Notes: generated from the sequence alone by a model not told the origin. Shown: positions 50,912 to 60,586, numbered from the stretch's first letter. The stretch: DNA of 64,000 bases from Cupriavidus necator (GCA_022041995.1 CP074390.1:2232001-2296000); one strand, 5' to 3'. Numbers and translations: made by a program.

Positions 50912-52252
50912 ATGCCTGCCAGCCAACCCCTGAACGTCACCGCGTTCATTGACCGCCAGCCGCTGTCAGCGTTCCAGGTGAGCATCGTCGTGCTGTGCTT
51001 CCTGATCGTTGCGGTCGATGGCTTCGATACCGCGGCGATCGGCTTCATCGCACCAGCCATCCGCGCGGAATGGCAGTTGACGCCGGCCCAGCTGGCGCCG
51101 CTGTTCGGCGCCGGGCTCGGCGGCCTGATGGTCGGCGCCTTCCTCTTCGGCCCGCTGGCCGACCGCTTCGGCCGCAAGGGCGTGCTGGTGCTGTCGGTGC
51201 TGTTCTTCGGTGCCGCCAGCCTGGCCTCGGCCTGGTCGCCTGACCTGTGGACGCTGGTGCTGCTGCGCTTCCTGACCGGCCTGGGCCTGGGCGGGGCCAT
51301 GCCCAACGCCATCACGCTGACCTCGGAGTTCTGTCCGGACAAGCGGCGCTCGTTCCTGGTCACGACCATGTTTTGCGGCTTCACGCTTGGCTCGGCTGTC
51401 GGCGGCCTGGCTTCCGCCGGGCTGATCGACGCCTTTGGCTGGCGGTCGGTGCTGGTGGCCGGCGGGGTGATGCCGCTGGGGCTGGCGGCGCTGCTGCTGT
51501 GGCTGCTGCCGGAATCGGTGCGCTACCTTGTGCTGGCCGGCAAGCAGCGCGAACGCATCGTCGCCACGCTGCAGAAGATCGCGCCGCAAGCCGACCTGCG
51601 CGACGCCACCTTCGTGGTCGGCGAACAGCGCAGCACCAGCTCGCCCGTGCGGCACCTGTTCCGGCCCGAGCTGCTGCGGGGCACGCTGCTGTTCTGGCTG
51701 ACGTTCTTCATGAGCCTGCTGGTGATCTACCTGTTGTCCAGCTGGCTGCCGACGCTGCTGCGCACTACCGGCCATTCGCTGCGCACGGCCGCGCTGGTGA
51801 CAACCATGTTCCAGGTCGGCGGGACGGTGGGGGCGATTGCGCTGGGTTGGCTGATGGACCGGATCAATCCGCACTATGTGCTGGCGTCCAGCTATGCGCT
51901 GGCGGCGCTTGGCATTGCGGCGGTGGGCAGCTTTGCTTCCGAGCCGGTGGCTGCGGGGATGGCGGTGTTCCTTGCGGGTTTCTGCATCTCAGGGTCGCAG
52001 GTGGGTGCGAATGCGCTGTCTGCCAGCTTCTATCCGACGGACTGCCGTGCCACAGGCGTGAGCTGGGCCAACGGCGTGGGCCGGATGGGGTCGGTGGTGG
52101 GGTCGGTCGGCGGGGCGACCATGTTGTCGATGGGCCTGGGCATGCCGGCGTTGTTTGCGTTGATTGGCGTGCCGGCGCTGATCGCAGGGTTGTCGATGTT
52201 CTCGTTGGGGATGGTCAGGCGCGAGAGGGCGGTGGAGCGGCTGGCAGTCTGA
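50912..52252 (+). CDS. mhbT: MFS transporter of the aromatic acid:H+ symporter type
   Basis: 446 residues, 12 membrane segments. AAHS signatures: DGFDTAAIGFIAPAI in helix 1, GPLADRFGRKGVLVLS between helices 2 and 3, and FLTGLGLGGAMPNAITLTSEFCPDKRRS. It probably imports 3-hydroxybenzoate or gentisate, as mhbT does in Klebsiella. AGGAGGAGACA precedes the ATG. Confidence 0.88.
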   Translation: MPASQPLNVTAFIDRQPLSAFQVSIVVLCFLIVAVDGFDTAAIGFIAPAIRAEWQLTPAQLAPLFGAGLGGLMVGAFLFGPLADRFGRKGVLVLSVLFFGAASLASAWSPDLWTLVLLRFLTGLGLGGAMPNAITLTSEFCPDKRRSFLVTTMFCGFTLGSAVGGLASAGLIDAFGWRSVLVAGGVMPLGLAALLLWLLPESVRYLVLAGKQRERIVATLQKIAPQADLRDATFVVGEQRSTSSPVRHLFRPELLRGTLLFWLTFFMSLLVIYLLSSWLPTLLRTTGHSLRTAALVTTMFQVGGTVGAIALGWLMDRINPHYVLASSYALAALGIAAVGSFASEPVAAGMAVFLAGFCISGSQVGANALSASFYPTDCRATGVSWANGVGRMGSVVGSVGGATMLSMGLGMPALFALIGVPALIAGLSMFSLGMVRRERAVERLAV

Positions 52253-52388
52253 AGGCGGGGCGGTGGCAGGAGCCATTGCTGAGGGGGAGGTGCAAGGCCC
52301 GACGCTCTCCCCTCGGCGCCACGGCTGTTCCCGTCGCTGTGTCGTCACAGTCGGGATGAAGCCCGCCCAGCTGCGCGGCACCGGGCCA

Positions 52389-53060
52389 TCAGCCGAACAC
52401 CGCCTCCCAGTCGACATCGCCCTTGTCGCGCGGCCCGAGGTTCAGTTCGCGTTCCACGTGGTCCAGGTGCGCGAGCATCCGGGCGCAGGCGGTAGCGGCA
52501 TCGCCGGCCTCGATCGCATCGACGATGCCGGAGTGTTCGTCATCGGGGCAGGCCGGCGCATTTGGCGCGTTGTAGAGCGCGATGATCAGGCAGGTGAGCG
52601 GGCAAAGCTCCCCCATCAGCTTGATGAAAAAACTGTTGCCGCCCAGTTCTGCCAGCAGCATGTGGAATTCGCCCGTGAGCTTGATCAGGGTGCGATGGTC
52701 GTTAGCCGCGCGGGCGCGGGCCTCCTTGGCCAGGTGTTGGCGCAGTCGGCGCAGCTCGGCCTTGCCGGCGCGCGCGACCACATTGCAGACAATGTCACGT
52801 TCGACTACGCGGCGCGCCGCGAACAAGTCTTGTGCTTCCTGTACCGAAGGACTGGTGACATAGGCGCCGCGGTTCGGATGCAGCTGCACCAGTCCTTCCT
52901 TGGCCAGGACCGTCAAGGCTTGCCGAATCTTCGTCCGGCTGACACGAAAAGCCAGTGCGAGCCGTTCCTCGGCCAGCTTCATGCCAGGTGCAACGCGGTG
53001 CTCCATGATGGCCTGGCTGATGCGTTCCGCAATGGACGGCGCCTCTGCTTTTGCGGCCAT
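52389..53060 (-). CDS. GntR-family (FCD) regulator
   Basis: 223 residues from the ATG at 53060; longer in-frame starts upstream give implausible sequence. Winged helix: AERISQAIMEHRVAPGMKLAEERLALAFRVSRTKIRQALTVLAKEGLVQLHPNRGAYV. The FCD effector domain has DHRTLIKLTGEFHMLLAELGG and a DDEHSGIVDAIEAGD stretch with metal-type His/Asp. It is divergent from the IclR gene. Confidence 0.88.
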   Translation of the reverse strand: MAAKAEAPSIAERISQAIMEHRVAPGMKLAEERLALAFRVSRTKIRQALTVLAKEGLVQLHPNRGAYVTSPSVQEAQDLFAARRVVERDIVCNVVARAGKAELRRLRQHLAKEARARAANDHRTLIKLTGEFHMLLAELGGNSFFIKLMGELCPLTCLIIALYNAPNAPACPDDEHSGIVDAIEAGDAATACARMLAHLDHVERELNLGPRDKGDVDWEAVFG

Positions 53061-53153
53061 GCTGTGCTGGGTCGTCAACGTTATCCGCTCGATAGGTGGG
53101 GGCTCTGGGATGCTGGTGAAAGCAATCCAGATGCCAGGCAACGGCTGCCAATA

Positions 53154-53163
53154 TTGTATACAG
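53154..53163. promoter_or_regulatory. GntR-type half-palindrome TTGTATACAG
   Basis: Nearly a TTGTATACAA dyad, 94 bases upstream of the GntR gene. It shares the TTGTnnACA pattern with the site at 53266-53275. The surrounding 370-bp gap between the two regulator genes holds no gene. Confidence 0.4.
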
Positions 53164-53265
53164 GTTAAAACGGCCAGCCCACAAGAGCCAGTGCAAGAAA
53201 ACAAGGGATTTCCCTCTTCGTGTGTCGGCCGTTGGGCGAGATATTCTTAATGGCTTCCATCATGG

Positions 53266-53285
53266 TTGTACACAATCTTGTGCAC
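53266..53285. promoter_or_regulatory. TTGTACACAA dyad with an adjoining TTGTGCAC site
   Basis: TTGTACACAA (53266-53275) has matching TTGT/ACAA arms, and TTGTGCAC follows at 53278-53285. With the site at 53154-53163 this makes three sites of one TTGTnnACa pattern across the divergent region. FCD-type GntR regulators use operators of this size. Confidence 0.5.
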
Positions 53286-53440
53286 TAAAGTCGGGCGAGG
53301 GGCGGGGGCGGAGTCAGTGCATGTGGCCCGGCGGCGGTGCGTGCGGGCCAGATGCCCATGTCCAGCGCGGGCCAGGCCCGTGACCGGGCAATGGCCCGGA
53401 ACTTGCGTCCGCGTGCGGCAACGCAAGCAAGGGGACTCAC

Positions 53441-54388
53441 ATGGCAGGCACCACGACCAGGACAAGGGAGGCCAGGAAGGAAGCCGCGGCGCGCGCGGTG
53501 GCGCCGGCTGCCAGTGCCGACCCTCCGTCAAGGGAAGGGCGGGAGTGCCGGGACGGCGACAGCACGGTCCAGTCCCTGACGCGCGCGCTCCAGCTGATCG
53601 AACTGTTGTCCGATGACGACGAGGGCTACCGGCTGGTAGATCTGGCGGCACGCAGCGGCCTGTCTACGTCGACCGTCCATCGCCTGCTGACCACGCTGGA
53701 GCAGCGCCAGTTTGTCCAGTTCGATCGCGAGCGCAGCCTGTGGTACGTGGGCGTGCGCTGTTTCTCGGTGGGTGCCGCTTTCGCCCGCCGGCGCCGTATC
53801 AGCGAACTTGCCCTGCCGGTGATGCACCGCTTGAGCACGCTGTCCGGGGAGACCGTCAATCTGGGCGTGGCCAGCGACGGGCAGATTGTTTTCGCCTGCC
53901 AGGCAGAGGGCCCCCACGGCAGCCGCGCGCTGGCCAGGCCGGGCCAGCGCGCGCCGCTGCATGGCACAGCCATGGGCCAGGCGGTGCTGGCCGCCAGGAG
54001 CGAGCCCGACGTGCTGCAATACCTGCGCACCTTTGGCCTGCCGCGCCTGACCAACAACACCATTGCGCGCCCCTCGCGTCTGCATGAGACCCTGGCCGAA
54101 GTGCGCCGGCGCGGCTATGCGGTGGACGACGAGCAGAATGCGGTCGGCCTGTGCTGCATTGCTGCTGCCATTAGTGACGAGCACGGCCGGCCCTTCGCCG
54201 CGGTCTCGCTGGCCGGTTCCAGCCAGCGCATCGTGCGTGCCCGCTTCGATGAGCTTGGCGCGTGGGTGCGTTGGGCTGCCACAGAGATCAGCGCTGCCTA
54301 CGGCGGGCGCTGCACCCGGGTGCCCTGCCCGCTGCCAATGCCCGCAGCGTCTTTGCCTTTCCACGCGGGTGCGCCGGAAAGCTGTTGA
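53441..54388 (+). CDS. IclR-family transcriptional regulator
   Basis: 315 residues. Basic N-terminal extension (~40 residues), then a winged helix: SLTRALQLIELLSDDDEGYRLVDLAARSGLSTSTVHRLLTTLEQRQFVQFDRERSLWYVG. The IclR effector domain contains GETVNLGVASDGQIVFACQAEGP and ends QRIVRARFDELGAWVRWAATEISAA. AAGGGGAC precedes the ATG. It stands at the head of the TRAP/amidase operon (103-bp gap), its likely target. Confidence 0.9.
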   Translation: MAGTTTRTREARKEAAARAVAPAASADPPSREGRECRDGDSTVQSLTRALQLIELLSDDDEGYRLVDLAARSGLSTSTVHRLLTTLEQRQFVQFDRERSLWYVGVRCFSVGAAFARRRRISELALPVMHRLSTLSGETVNLGVASDGQIVFACQAEGPHGSRALARPGQRAPLHGTAMGQAVLAARSEPDVLQYLRTFGLPRLTNNTIARPSRLHETLAEVRRRGYAVDDEQNAVGLCCIAAAISDEHGRPFAAVSLAGSSQRIVRARFDELGAWVRWAATEISAAYGGRCTRVPCPLPMPAASLPFHAGAPESC

Positions 54389-54490
54389 TTCCTAAGGGTT
54401 TATTCAAGACGTTCCGGCGTGCGGGAAAGCTGCCGCGTGGGTCTGGCCATGCGCTTCAATGGAAGCAATGTCACCACCGGCCCCCGCACC

Positions 54491-55150
54491 ATGAAGACCC
54501 TGCTTGCCGATACCCCCTGGAGCCGACGGCTTGCCGCCGGCATTGACCGTATCGCCATCCTGTGCGGATGGTGGCTGATGGTGCTGTCGGTGGCGACCTG
54601 CATCGAAATGCTGGGGCGCAAGCTGGGTGGCTTCAGCTTGCAGGGCATCGATGAAATCGGCGGCTATACCTACGCCATCCTTGGCACGTGCGGCTTTGCC
54701 TACACGCTGGTCGGGCGCGGCCATACCCGGGTTGACTTCCTGCTGGCGCGCTTTCCCGTCAAGGTGCGGGCTGTGCTCAACCTGCTGGCGATGCTGAGCC
54801 TGGGTGCCGTGGCCGGACTCTGCCTCTGGCGCGCGGGCCATGTGCTGGTGGACACCATCGACCTGCACAGCACCGCGTCCACGCCGCTTGCCACGCCCCT
54901 GTGGATGCCCCAGGCCTTGTGGCTGGCAGGCTATGCCCTGTTTGCACTGGTGGCGGCCTGCGCTGCCTGGCACGCGATGCAGTTGCTGGTGCGGGGCGAC
55001 TGGGCCCGCCTGAACAGCCAGTTCGGGCCGCAGACCCTGGCCGAGGAGATCGAGGCGGAGGCAGACATCCGCGTTGCCACCGCGCCCCCTGACGGCAATG
55101 CCGCGGGCCAGGGCAAGGCTGAAGGCAAGAGCGAAGGAGCGGCAGCATGA
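54491..55150 (+). CDS. TRAP transporter small permease (DctQ)
   Basis: 219 residues from the ATG at 54491; an in-frame ATG at 54449 would add 14 residues. Four hydrophobic segments, with the family pattern VATCIEMLGRKLGGFSLQGIDEIGGYTYAI. A charged Glu/Ala tail. The stop overlaps the next start (ATGA). With the DctM and DctP genes it forms the second TRAP transporter of this window. Confidence 0.85.
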   Translation: MKTLLADTPWSRRLAAGIDRIAILCGWWLMVLSVATCIEMLGRKLGGFSLQGIDEIGGYTYAILGTCGFAYTLVGRGHTRVDFLLARFPVKVRAVLNLLAMLSLGAVAGLCLWRAGHVLVDTIDLHSTASTPLATPLWMPQALWLAGYALFALVAACAAWHAMQLLVRGDWARLNSQFGPQTLAEEIEAEADIRVATAPPDGNAAGQGKAEGKSEGAAA

Positions 55151-56454
55151 TCGGTCCCATTGAAATCCTGCTCGGGCTGTGCCTGATGATGGGGCTGATG
55201 TTCCTCGGCTTTCATGTGGCCACGAGCATGCTGGTGGCGGGCGTGGCCGGGGCGCTGGTCTATTTCGGCATGCCCGCGATCGACGCATTGGGCGAACAGT
55301 TGTGGGCGGCCGGCGAGGACTACCTGCTGCTGTCGATCCCGCTCTATATCCTGCTGGGCGAGATCCTGATGCGCGGTGGCGCGACCGACAAGATGTACCA
55401 GTCGCTCGGCGACTGGCTGAACCGCCTGCCGGGCGGTCTGCTGCATACCAATATCGGTGCCTCGGCATTGTTCTCGGCGGTTTCCGGATCATCGGTGGCC
55501 ACCGCGGCGACGATTTCCACGGTCGCGCTGCCGTCCTTCCGCAATCGCGGCTACGACCAGCGCATGGTGCTGGGCTCGATCGCGGCCGGCGCCAGCCTGG
55601 GCAACCTGATCCCGCCCGGCGTGGCCTTCATCATCTACGGCTCGATGACCAATACCTCGGCGGCGCGGCTGTATGTGGCGGGCGTGCTGCCCGGGGCCAT
55701 CATGACCGTGCTCTTCCTGGCCACGATCCTGCTGATCTGCCTGTGGAAGCCCGCGGCGGGCGGCCCGCGCGAGGCCCGTGTGCCGTGGCTTGCCAGGGTG
55801 CGCAACTCGCGCCACCTGGCGGGCCCGCTGCTGGTGTTCACCGTGGTGATGGGCAGCATCTACACCGGCTGGGCGACGGTCACCGAAAGCGCCGCGCTCG
55901 GCGTGCTGGTGTGCCTGCCGGTGGCGGCCGCCTACGGCAAGCTCAGCATCGCCATGCTGCACGATTGCTTCCGCTCCACGTTGCGCCTGACCGCGATGAC
56001 CGCGCTGATCCTGGTGGCCGCGCTCTACCTGAACTTCGTGCTCTCCATGCTGGGTGTGCCGCAGGCGCTGGCCGGCCTGATGAAGCAGGTGGACGTGTCA
56101 CCGGTGGTGTTGCTGTGGCTGCTGGCAGCCCTGTACCTGGTGCTGGGCATCGCGCTGGAGACCATGCCGATGCTGGTCGGCACGGTCCCGGTCGTCTTCC
56201 CGATCGTGCAGGCGGCCGGCATCGATCCCGTGTTCTTCGGGGTGTTCATCGTACTGATGTGCGAGATCTCGCTGATCAGCCCGCCGATCGGCATGACGCT
56301 CTACGTGATACAGGGCGTGCGCGGCGAAGGATCGATCAATGACGTCTTCCAGGGCACGCTGCCGTTCTTTGCCGCCATGGTGGTGATGACCGCCGTGCTG
56401 ATTCATTTCCCGGCGATTGCCACGTACCTGCCAAACCTGATGTTCGGCCATTGA
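55147..56454 (+). CDS. TRAP transporter large permease (DctM)
   Basis: 435 residues, normal length, unlike the 640-residue DctM at 5493-7415. DctM marks: LLSIPLYILLGEILMRGG, NLIPPGVAFIIYGSMTNTSAARLYVAGVLPG, GWATVTESAALGVLV (canonical TxTE segment) and ISPPIGMTLYVIQGV. It forms the channel with DctQ. Confidence 0.92.
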   Translation: MIGPIEILLGLCLMMGLMFLGFHVATSMLVAGVAGALVYFGMPAIDALGEQLWAAGEDYLLLSIPLYILLGEILMRGGATDKMYQSLGDWLNRLPGGLLHTNIGASALFSAVSGSSVATAATISTVALPSFRNRGYDQRMVLGSIAAGASLGNLIPPGVAFIIYGSMTNTSAARLYVAGVLPGAIMTVLFLATILLICLWKPAAGGPREARVPWLARVRNSRHLAGPLLVFTVVMGSIYTGWATVTESAALGVLVCLPVAAAYGKLSIAMLHDCFRSTLRLTAMTALILVAALYLNFVLSMLGVPQALAGLMKQVDVSPVVLLWLLAALYLVLGIALETMPMLVGTVPVVFPIVQAAGIDPVFFGVFIVLMCEISLISPPIGMTLYVIQGVRGEGSINDVFQGTLPFFAAMVVMTAVLIHFPAIATYLPNLMFGH

Positions 56455-56470
56455 CCTGCAAGGAAATTCC

Positions 56471-57553
56471 ATGAATGCCAAACGAATCGCCGGCGCGCTG
56501 ATCGCGGCCGCCCATGTCGCCTGCGTTGCCGCCGTGCTGCTGCCGGGCACTGCCCAGGCACAGCCGGCCCAACCCGCTCAGCAAACGAAGCTGCGGGTGG
56601 CCGGCAACCTCGTCGCGACCGGCCTGATCCAGCAGAACAGGGAGCAGCCCTTTTTCGAGAATTTCGCCAGGAACACCGGCCTGCCGATCGATGCCGACTA
56701 CAAGCCGATGGATGTGCTCGGCATCAAGGATTCTGACGGCTTGCGCGTGCTCCGCTCCGGCCTGTTCGACATCGTCAGCCTGCGCCTGGCCCAGGTCTCG
56801 CGCGATGAGCCGTTCTTCCTCGGCCCGGACATCGTTGGCCTGAGCACCGATTACGGCTCGGCCAGCAAGGCCGTGGATGCCTACCGCAATGCCTTTGACA
56901 AGCGCCTGCAGGAACGCTACGGCGCCAAGTTGCTCGGGATCTGGCCGTTCGGGCCGCAGGTGGTCTTCTGCAAGTCGCCGATTGGCGGCCTGGCCGACCT
57001 GAGGGGCAAGAAGGTGCGCGTCTACGATCAGTCCCTGGCCAAGTTCATCGAAAAGCTCGGCGGCATTCCGGTGACGATCCCCTTCGGCGAGACCCAGCAG
57101 GCGCTTGAGCGCGGCGTCACCGATTGCGCGATCACCGGCCCGAGCTCGGCGAACACGGCAGGATGGCCCGAGGTTACCTCGTACTTCATGCCAGTCGGCT
57201 TCCAGATCGCGCTCAATGCCTACGCCATCAAGCTCAGCCGGTGGAACGCGCTGCCGCCCGAGCAGCAGGCGCGCCTGGCCGAGGCCTTCCAGCGTTTCGA
57301 GCGCGATACCTGGTCCTATTCGCGCGAGTTGTTCGAGGATGCCTCGCGCTGCAACGTCGGCAAAGAGCCGTGCAAGACCGGCAAGAAATTCGCTATGAAG
57401 GAGGTGCCCGTGCGCGCGGCCGACCTGCAGCTGGTGCGCGACGCGCTGACCACGGTCTCGCTGCCGACCTGGACCGAGGTCTGCGACAAGTCCTACCCGC
57501 AATGCTCGGCCATCTGGAAGCAGACCATCGGGCCGCTGGTCGGGCTCAGGTGA
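56471..57553 (+). CDS. TRAP transporter periplasmic binding protein (DctP)
   Basis: 360 residues. Signal peptide (RIAGALIAAAHVACVAAVLLPGTAQA) of the Sec type. Binding fold marks: QVVFCKSPIGGLADLRGKKVRVYDQSL, with the Arg that usually binds the substrate carboxylate, and AITGPSSANTAGWPEV. Four Cys near the C-terminus (CNVGKEPCK; EVCDKSYPQC) likely form disulfides, unusual in the family. The organic acid is unknown; adjoining amidase and hydratase-like genes suggest an amide or keto-acid. Confidence 0.85.
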   Translation: MNAKRIAGALIAAAHVACVAAVLLPGTAQAQPAQPAQQTKLRVAGNLVATGLIQQNREQPFFENFARNTGLPIDADYKPMDVLGIKDSDGLRVLRSGLFDIVSLRLAQVSRDEPFFLGPDIVGLSTDYGSASKAVDAYRNAFDKRLQERYGAKLLGIWPFGPQVVFCKSPIGGLADLRGKKVRVYDQSLAKFIEKLGGIPVTIPFGETQQALERGVTDCAITGPSSANTAGWPEVTSYFMPVGFQIALNAYAIKLSRWNALPPEQQARLAEAFQRFERDTWSYSRELFEDASRCNVGKEPCKTGKKFAMKEVPVRAADLQLVRDALTTVSLPTWTEVCDKSYPQCSAIWKQTIGPLVGLR

Positions 57554-57577
57554 ACACTGAGGACGGCGGAGACGACG

Positions 57578-59008
57578 ATGGAAGATCTTTGGAAACTGCC
57601 GGCACATGCGCTCACTGACGGCTACGCCGCCGGCCGCTTCACGCCGCAACAGGCGCTGGCGTCCTGCCTGGCGCGCACGGCGCACTGCAATCCGGCGCTC
57701 AACGCCGTGATCGCACTTGATCCTGAAGGCGCCATGGCGGCGGCGCAGGAGAGCACCACGCGCTGGCGCTGCGGCGCGCCGCTTGGCGCGCTCGACGGTG
57801 TGCCGGTCACCGTCAAGGACAACCTGCACGTGCGCGGCCTGCCCACGCATTGGGGCAGCCGCGCGCTGGCGGGCTTCGTCCCCGACCGCGACGAACTGCC
57901 GGTGGCGCGCCTGCGCGAGGCCGGGGCGCTGATCTTCGGCAAGACCAATGTGCCGGAGTTCGCCATGCAGGGTTATACCGACAACCTCGTCTTCGGCACA
58001 ACCGGCAATCCCTGGCAGCCGGCGCTGACGCCGGGCGGGTCTTCCGGCGGTGCCGTGGCGGCGGTGGCATCGGGCTGCTGCCCGCTTGCACTGGGCACCG
58101 ACGGCGGCGGCTCGATCCGGCGCCCGGCCTCGCATACCGGGCTGGTGGGCTTCAAGCCGTCGCCCGGCCGGCTGCCGCGCGGCGGCGGGCTGCCCGAGAT
58201 CTTCATGCGCTATGAAGTGGTCGGCCCGCTGGCCCGCTGCATGGCCGATGCGATGGCCATGGCCGAGGTGCTGGGCCAGCCCGACCCGCGCGATCCCGAT
58301 TCCCGGCGCTTTGCCCGCGTGCCGCTGGATATGCCGCCGCGGCCATGCCGGGTCTTGCACGTGCCGCGCTTCGGCGATCATCCGGTGGATGCGCGCATCG
58401 CTGCCTTGACCGGGCAGGCAGCGCAAGGCCTGCGTGAACTTGGCCACACGGTGGAAACCGCGCAGGCGTTCGAGCTGGCTGACGCGGCCAATGCCAAGTG
58501 GTCGCTGTTGTCGCAGGCCGGCCTGGCCTGGCTGGTGGAGCAGGGCGGTGCGCAACTGCCGTTCTGTCCGCCGCTCGATGCGGGCACGTTCGGTGCGGCC
58601 ACGCAGGCCAATGCCTCGGCTGGCGCAGGCCTGCGTGCCGTGCAGCTGTTTGATTTGCTGATGGCCGTGGAGCGTCTGCGCAGCGAGCTTTCCATGCTGT
58701 TCGCACGCTACGACCTGCTGCTGACGCCCGCCGCGGCGGCATTGCCATGGCCGGCCGCGCAGTCGCACCCGCCTGTGATTGAAGGCCGCGAGGTCGGTCC
58801 CCGTGGCCATGCGATATTCACCGCATTTGCCAATGCTGCCGGGCTGCCCGCGATCTCGTTGCCATGCGGTGAGGCAGAGGGCCTGCCGGTTGGCATCCAG
58901 CTGGTGGCTGCGCCGGCCGAGGATGCGCTGCTGCTGGCAATCGCGCGCCAGTTCGAACAGGCCTTCCCGAGGCCGCCTGGATTCCCGCGCGACGGGCAGG
59001 GCCGATGA
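57578..59008 (+). CDS. Amidase (amidase signature family)
   Basis: 476 residues, usual length. Catalytic triad: Lys in PVTVKDNLHVRG, the cis-Ser in GGSSGGAVAAVA and the nucleophile Ser in LGTDGGGSIRRPA. It hydrolyses an aliphatic or aryl amide. GGCGGAGACG precedes the ATG. Co-encoded with the TRAP transporter and a hydratase-like enzyme, it probably opens an imported amide. Confidence 0.88.
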   Translation: MEDLWKLPAHALTDGYAAGRFTPQQALASCLARTAHCNPALNAVIALDPEGAMAAAQESTTRWRCGAPLGALDGVPVTVKDNLHVRGLPTHWGSRALAGFVPDRDELPVARLREAGALIFGKTNVPEFAMQGYTDNLVFGTTGNPWQPALTPGGSSGGAVAAVASGCCPLALGTDGGGSIRRPASHTGLVGFKPSPGRLPRGGGLPEIFMRYEVVGPLARCMADAMAMAEVLGQPDPRDPDSRRFARVPLDMPPRPCRVLHVPRFGDHPVDARIAALTGQAAQGLRELGHTVETAQAFELADAANAKWSLLSQAGLAWLVEQGGAQLPFCPPLDAGTFGAATQANASAGAGLRAVQLFDLLMAVERLRSELSMLFARYDLLLTPAAAALPWPAAQSHPPVIEGREVGPRGHAIFTAFANAAGLPAISLPCGEAEGLPVGIQLVAAPAEDALLLAIARQFEQAFPRPPGFPRDGQGR

Positions 59009-59769
59009 AGACCCTGGTTGTGCCAGGTACGCCCGCGGCGCTCGCGCAGCGGCTCTGCGTCGCGCGCGAGCGTGGCGAGCGGGTCGATCCGGCACTGTTG
59101 CTACCGCTTGCGCGTGGCGGCAGCTACGCCGTGCAGGATGCCACGCTTGCCATGATCGGCCCCATTGGCGGCTGGAAGGTCGGTGCGAGGGGGCCGGGCC
59201 AGGAACCCGCCTGTGCGCCGCTGCCGGCGGCCGGCCTGCTGCCGGACGGCGTGGCCCTGCGGGGGCCGGCCTGGCGCCTGCGCGGCATCGAGGTAGAAGT
59301 TGCCTTTGTGCTTGGCGCCAGCCTGCCGCCGCGCGGCCAGCCTTATGGGCGCCCGGATATCGAGGCCGCGCTGGCGCTGGTGGTGCCGGCCATTGAAATC
59401 GTGGAAAGCCGCCTGGAGGACTGGCTGGGGGCCGGCAGCGACGCGCAGCTGGCCGACCTGCTCAGCCATGGCGCACTGGTGACAGGGCGTCCCGCGCCGT
59501 TCGCGCGCGAATGGCTGCACCTGGGCGCGCTGGAGGCCACGCTGCGGTTTGGCCGGCGCACCGTGGCGCATACCGTCGGCGGGCACCAGAGCCCTGATAT
59601 CGGCGCGCTGCTGGTCTGGCTGGCGAACCACTGCGCCGCGCGCGGGGCAGGGCTGAAAGCCGGGCAAGTGGTGACCACCGGCACCTGCACCGGGCTGCTC
59701 TTTGCCTCGGCCGGAACCCGCGTCAGCGCCGGGATCGAAGGGCTGGGGACGCTTGCGGCCTGGTTCTGA
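59005..59769 (+). CDS. 2-Keto-4-pentenoate hydratase-like protein (FAH superfamily)
   Basis: 254 residues. Start overlaps the amidase stop (ATGA). FAH-type fold: GGWKVGARGPGQ, RGIEVEVAFVLGASLPPRG with metal-site Glu residues, IEIVESRLEDW and AGQVVTTGTCTGL. MhpD-like hydratases add water to dienoates; related FAH members hydrolyse or decarboxylate. It acts downstream of the amidase in the same operon; the substrate is unknown. Confidence 0.75.
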   Translation: MKTLVVPGTPAALAQRLCVARERGERVDPALLLPLARGGSYAVQDATLAMIGPIGGWKVGARGPGQEPACAPLPAAGLLPDGVALRGPAWRLRGIEVEVAFVLGASLPPRGQPYGRPDIEAALALVVPAIEIVESRLEDWLGAGSDAQLADLLSHGALVTGRPAPFAREWLHLGALEATLRFGRRTVAHTVGGHQSPDIGALLVWLANHCAARGAGLKAGQVVTTGTCTGLLFASAGTRVSAGIEGLGTLAAWF

Positions 59770-60010
59770 GCGCAGCGGCTTACGGAACCCAGCCAGGCAG
59801 CTCCGATGCCTGCCGGATCCAGCTTGTTACACGCTAGCCACCTGACAGGCAGGCCAAGTCGACCCGAGCAGACATGGCCGCTGACGGCAGTGCCTGAAGC
59901 ACAACAAGCGGGCTATGCTAACCTGCTGAAACGGATCGGGCAATGAACCAGGGATCGCCTGAAATGCTCTCTGTCATTGTCGAACGGACCATTCGAGGAA
60001 CAAGGATCCA

Positions 60011-60430
60011 ATGAATCCATCGGAACGTATCGACGAGCTGATCGCAGGACTCACTGACTGGCGTGGCAAGACGTTGGCCTGCCTCCGCAAGACCATCCTC
60101 GAGGCCGATGGCGAGATCATCGAGGAATGGAAATGGATGGGGAGCCCGGTGTGGTCGCGCGACGGCATGATCGCGGTCGCCAACGCGCACAAGGAGAAGG
60201 TGAAGATCACCTTCACCAACGGGGCGAGCCTGCCGGATCCTGACAAGCTCTTCAACGCCGGCCTCGGCGGCAACAAGTGGCGCGCGATCGATCTCTTCGA
60301 AGGCGACAAGATTGACGTGCGTGCCGTGAAGAATCTGATCCGTGCCGCGATTGCGTTCAATCAGAGCAAGTTGAAGAAGAAGGCGCCGCCCGCGGCTACC
60401 CGGGCGAAAGTACAAGCGCGTAAAGAGTAA
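60011..60430 (+). CDS. DUF1801 domain protein
   Basis: 139 residues. DUF1801 pattern: TLACLRKTILEADGEIIEEWKWMGSPVWSRDGMIAVANAHKEKVKITFTNGA and a Lys-rich C-terminal tail (SKLKKKAPPAATRAKVQARKE). The fold is small and the function unknown. It is a lone gene between the hydratase and the sulfonate-binding gene. Confidence 0.85.
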   Translation: MNPSERIDELIAGLTDWRGKTLACLRKTILEADGEIIEEWKWMGSPVWSRDGMIAVANAHKEKVKITFTNGASLPDPDKLFNAGLGGNKWRAIDLFEGDKIDVRAVKNLIRAAIAFNQSKLKKKAPPAATRAKVQARKE

Positions 60431-60586
60431 CGGGGCGCGAAGCGTCCTGAAGCGCGGGCGCGTGCCTGAGCTTCGTAACGAACGTCCAGGCCGGCATGCT
60501 ACACGCATATGGAATGCCGGTTTTCTTCGTTGGCTTTCGCGTGCTGCACGCGTACGTTCGTGGGTTTTCATCTCCCCGCGAATGCC

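Noticed and set aside
56336..59095. Long minus-strand open frame (919 codons)
   Set aside because: Antisense to DctP and the amidase, both with intact motifs.
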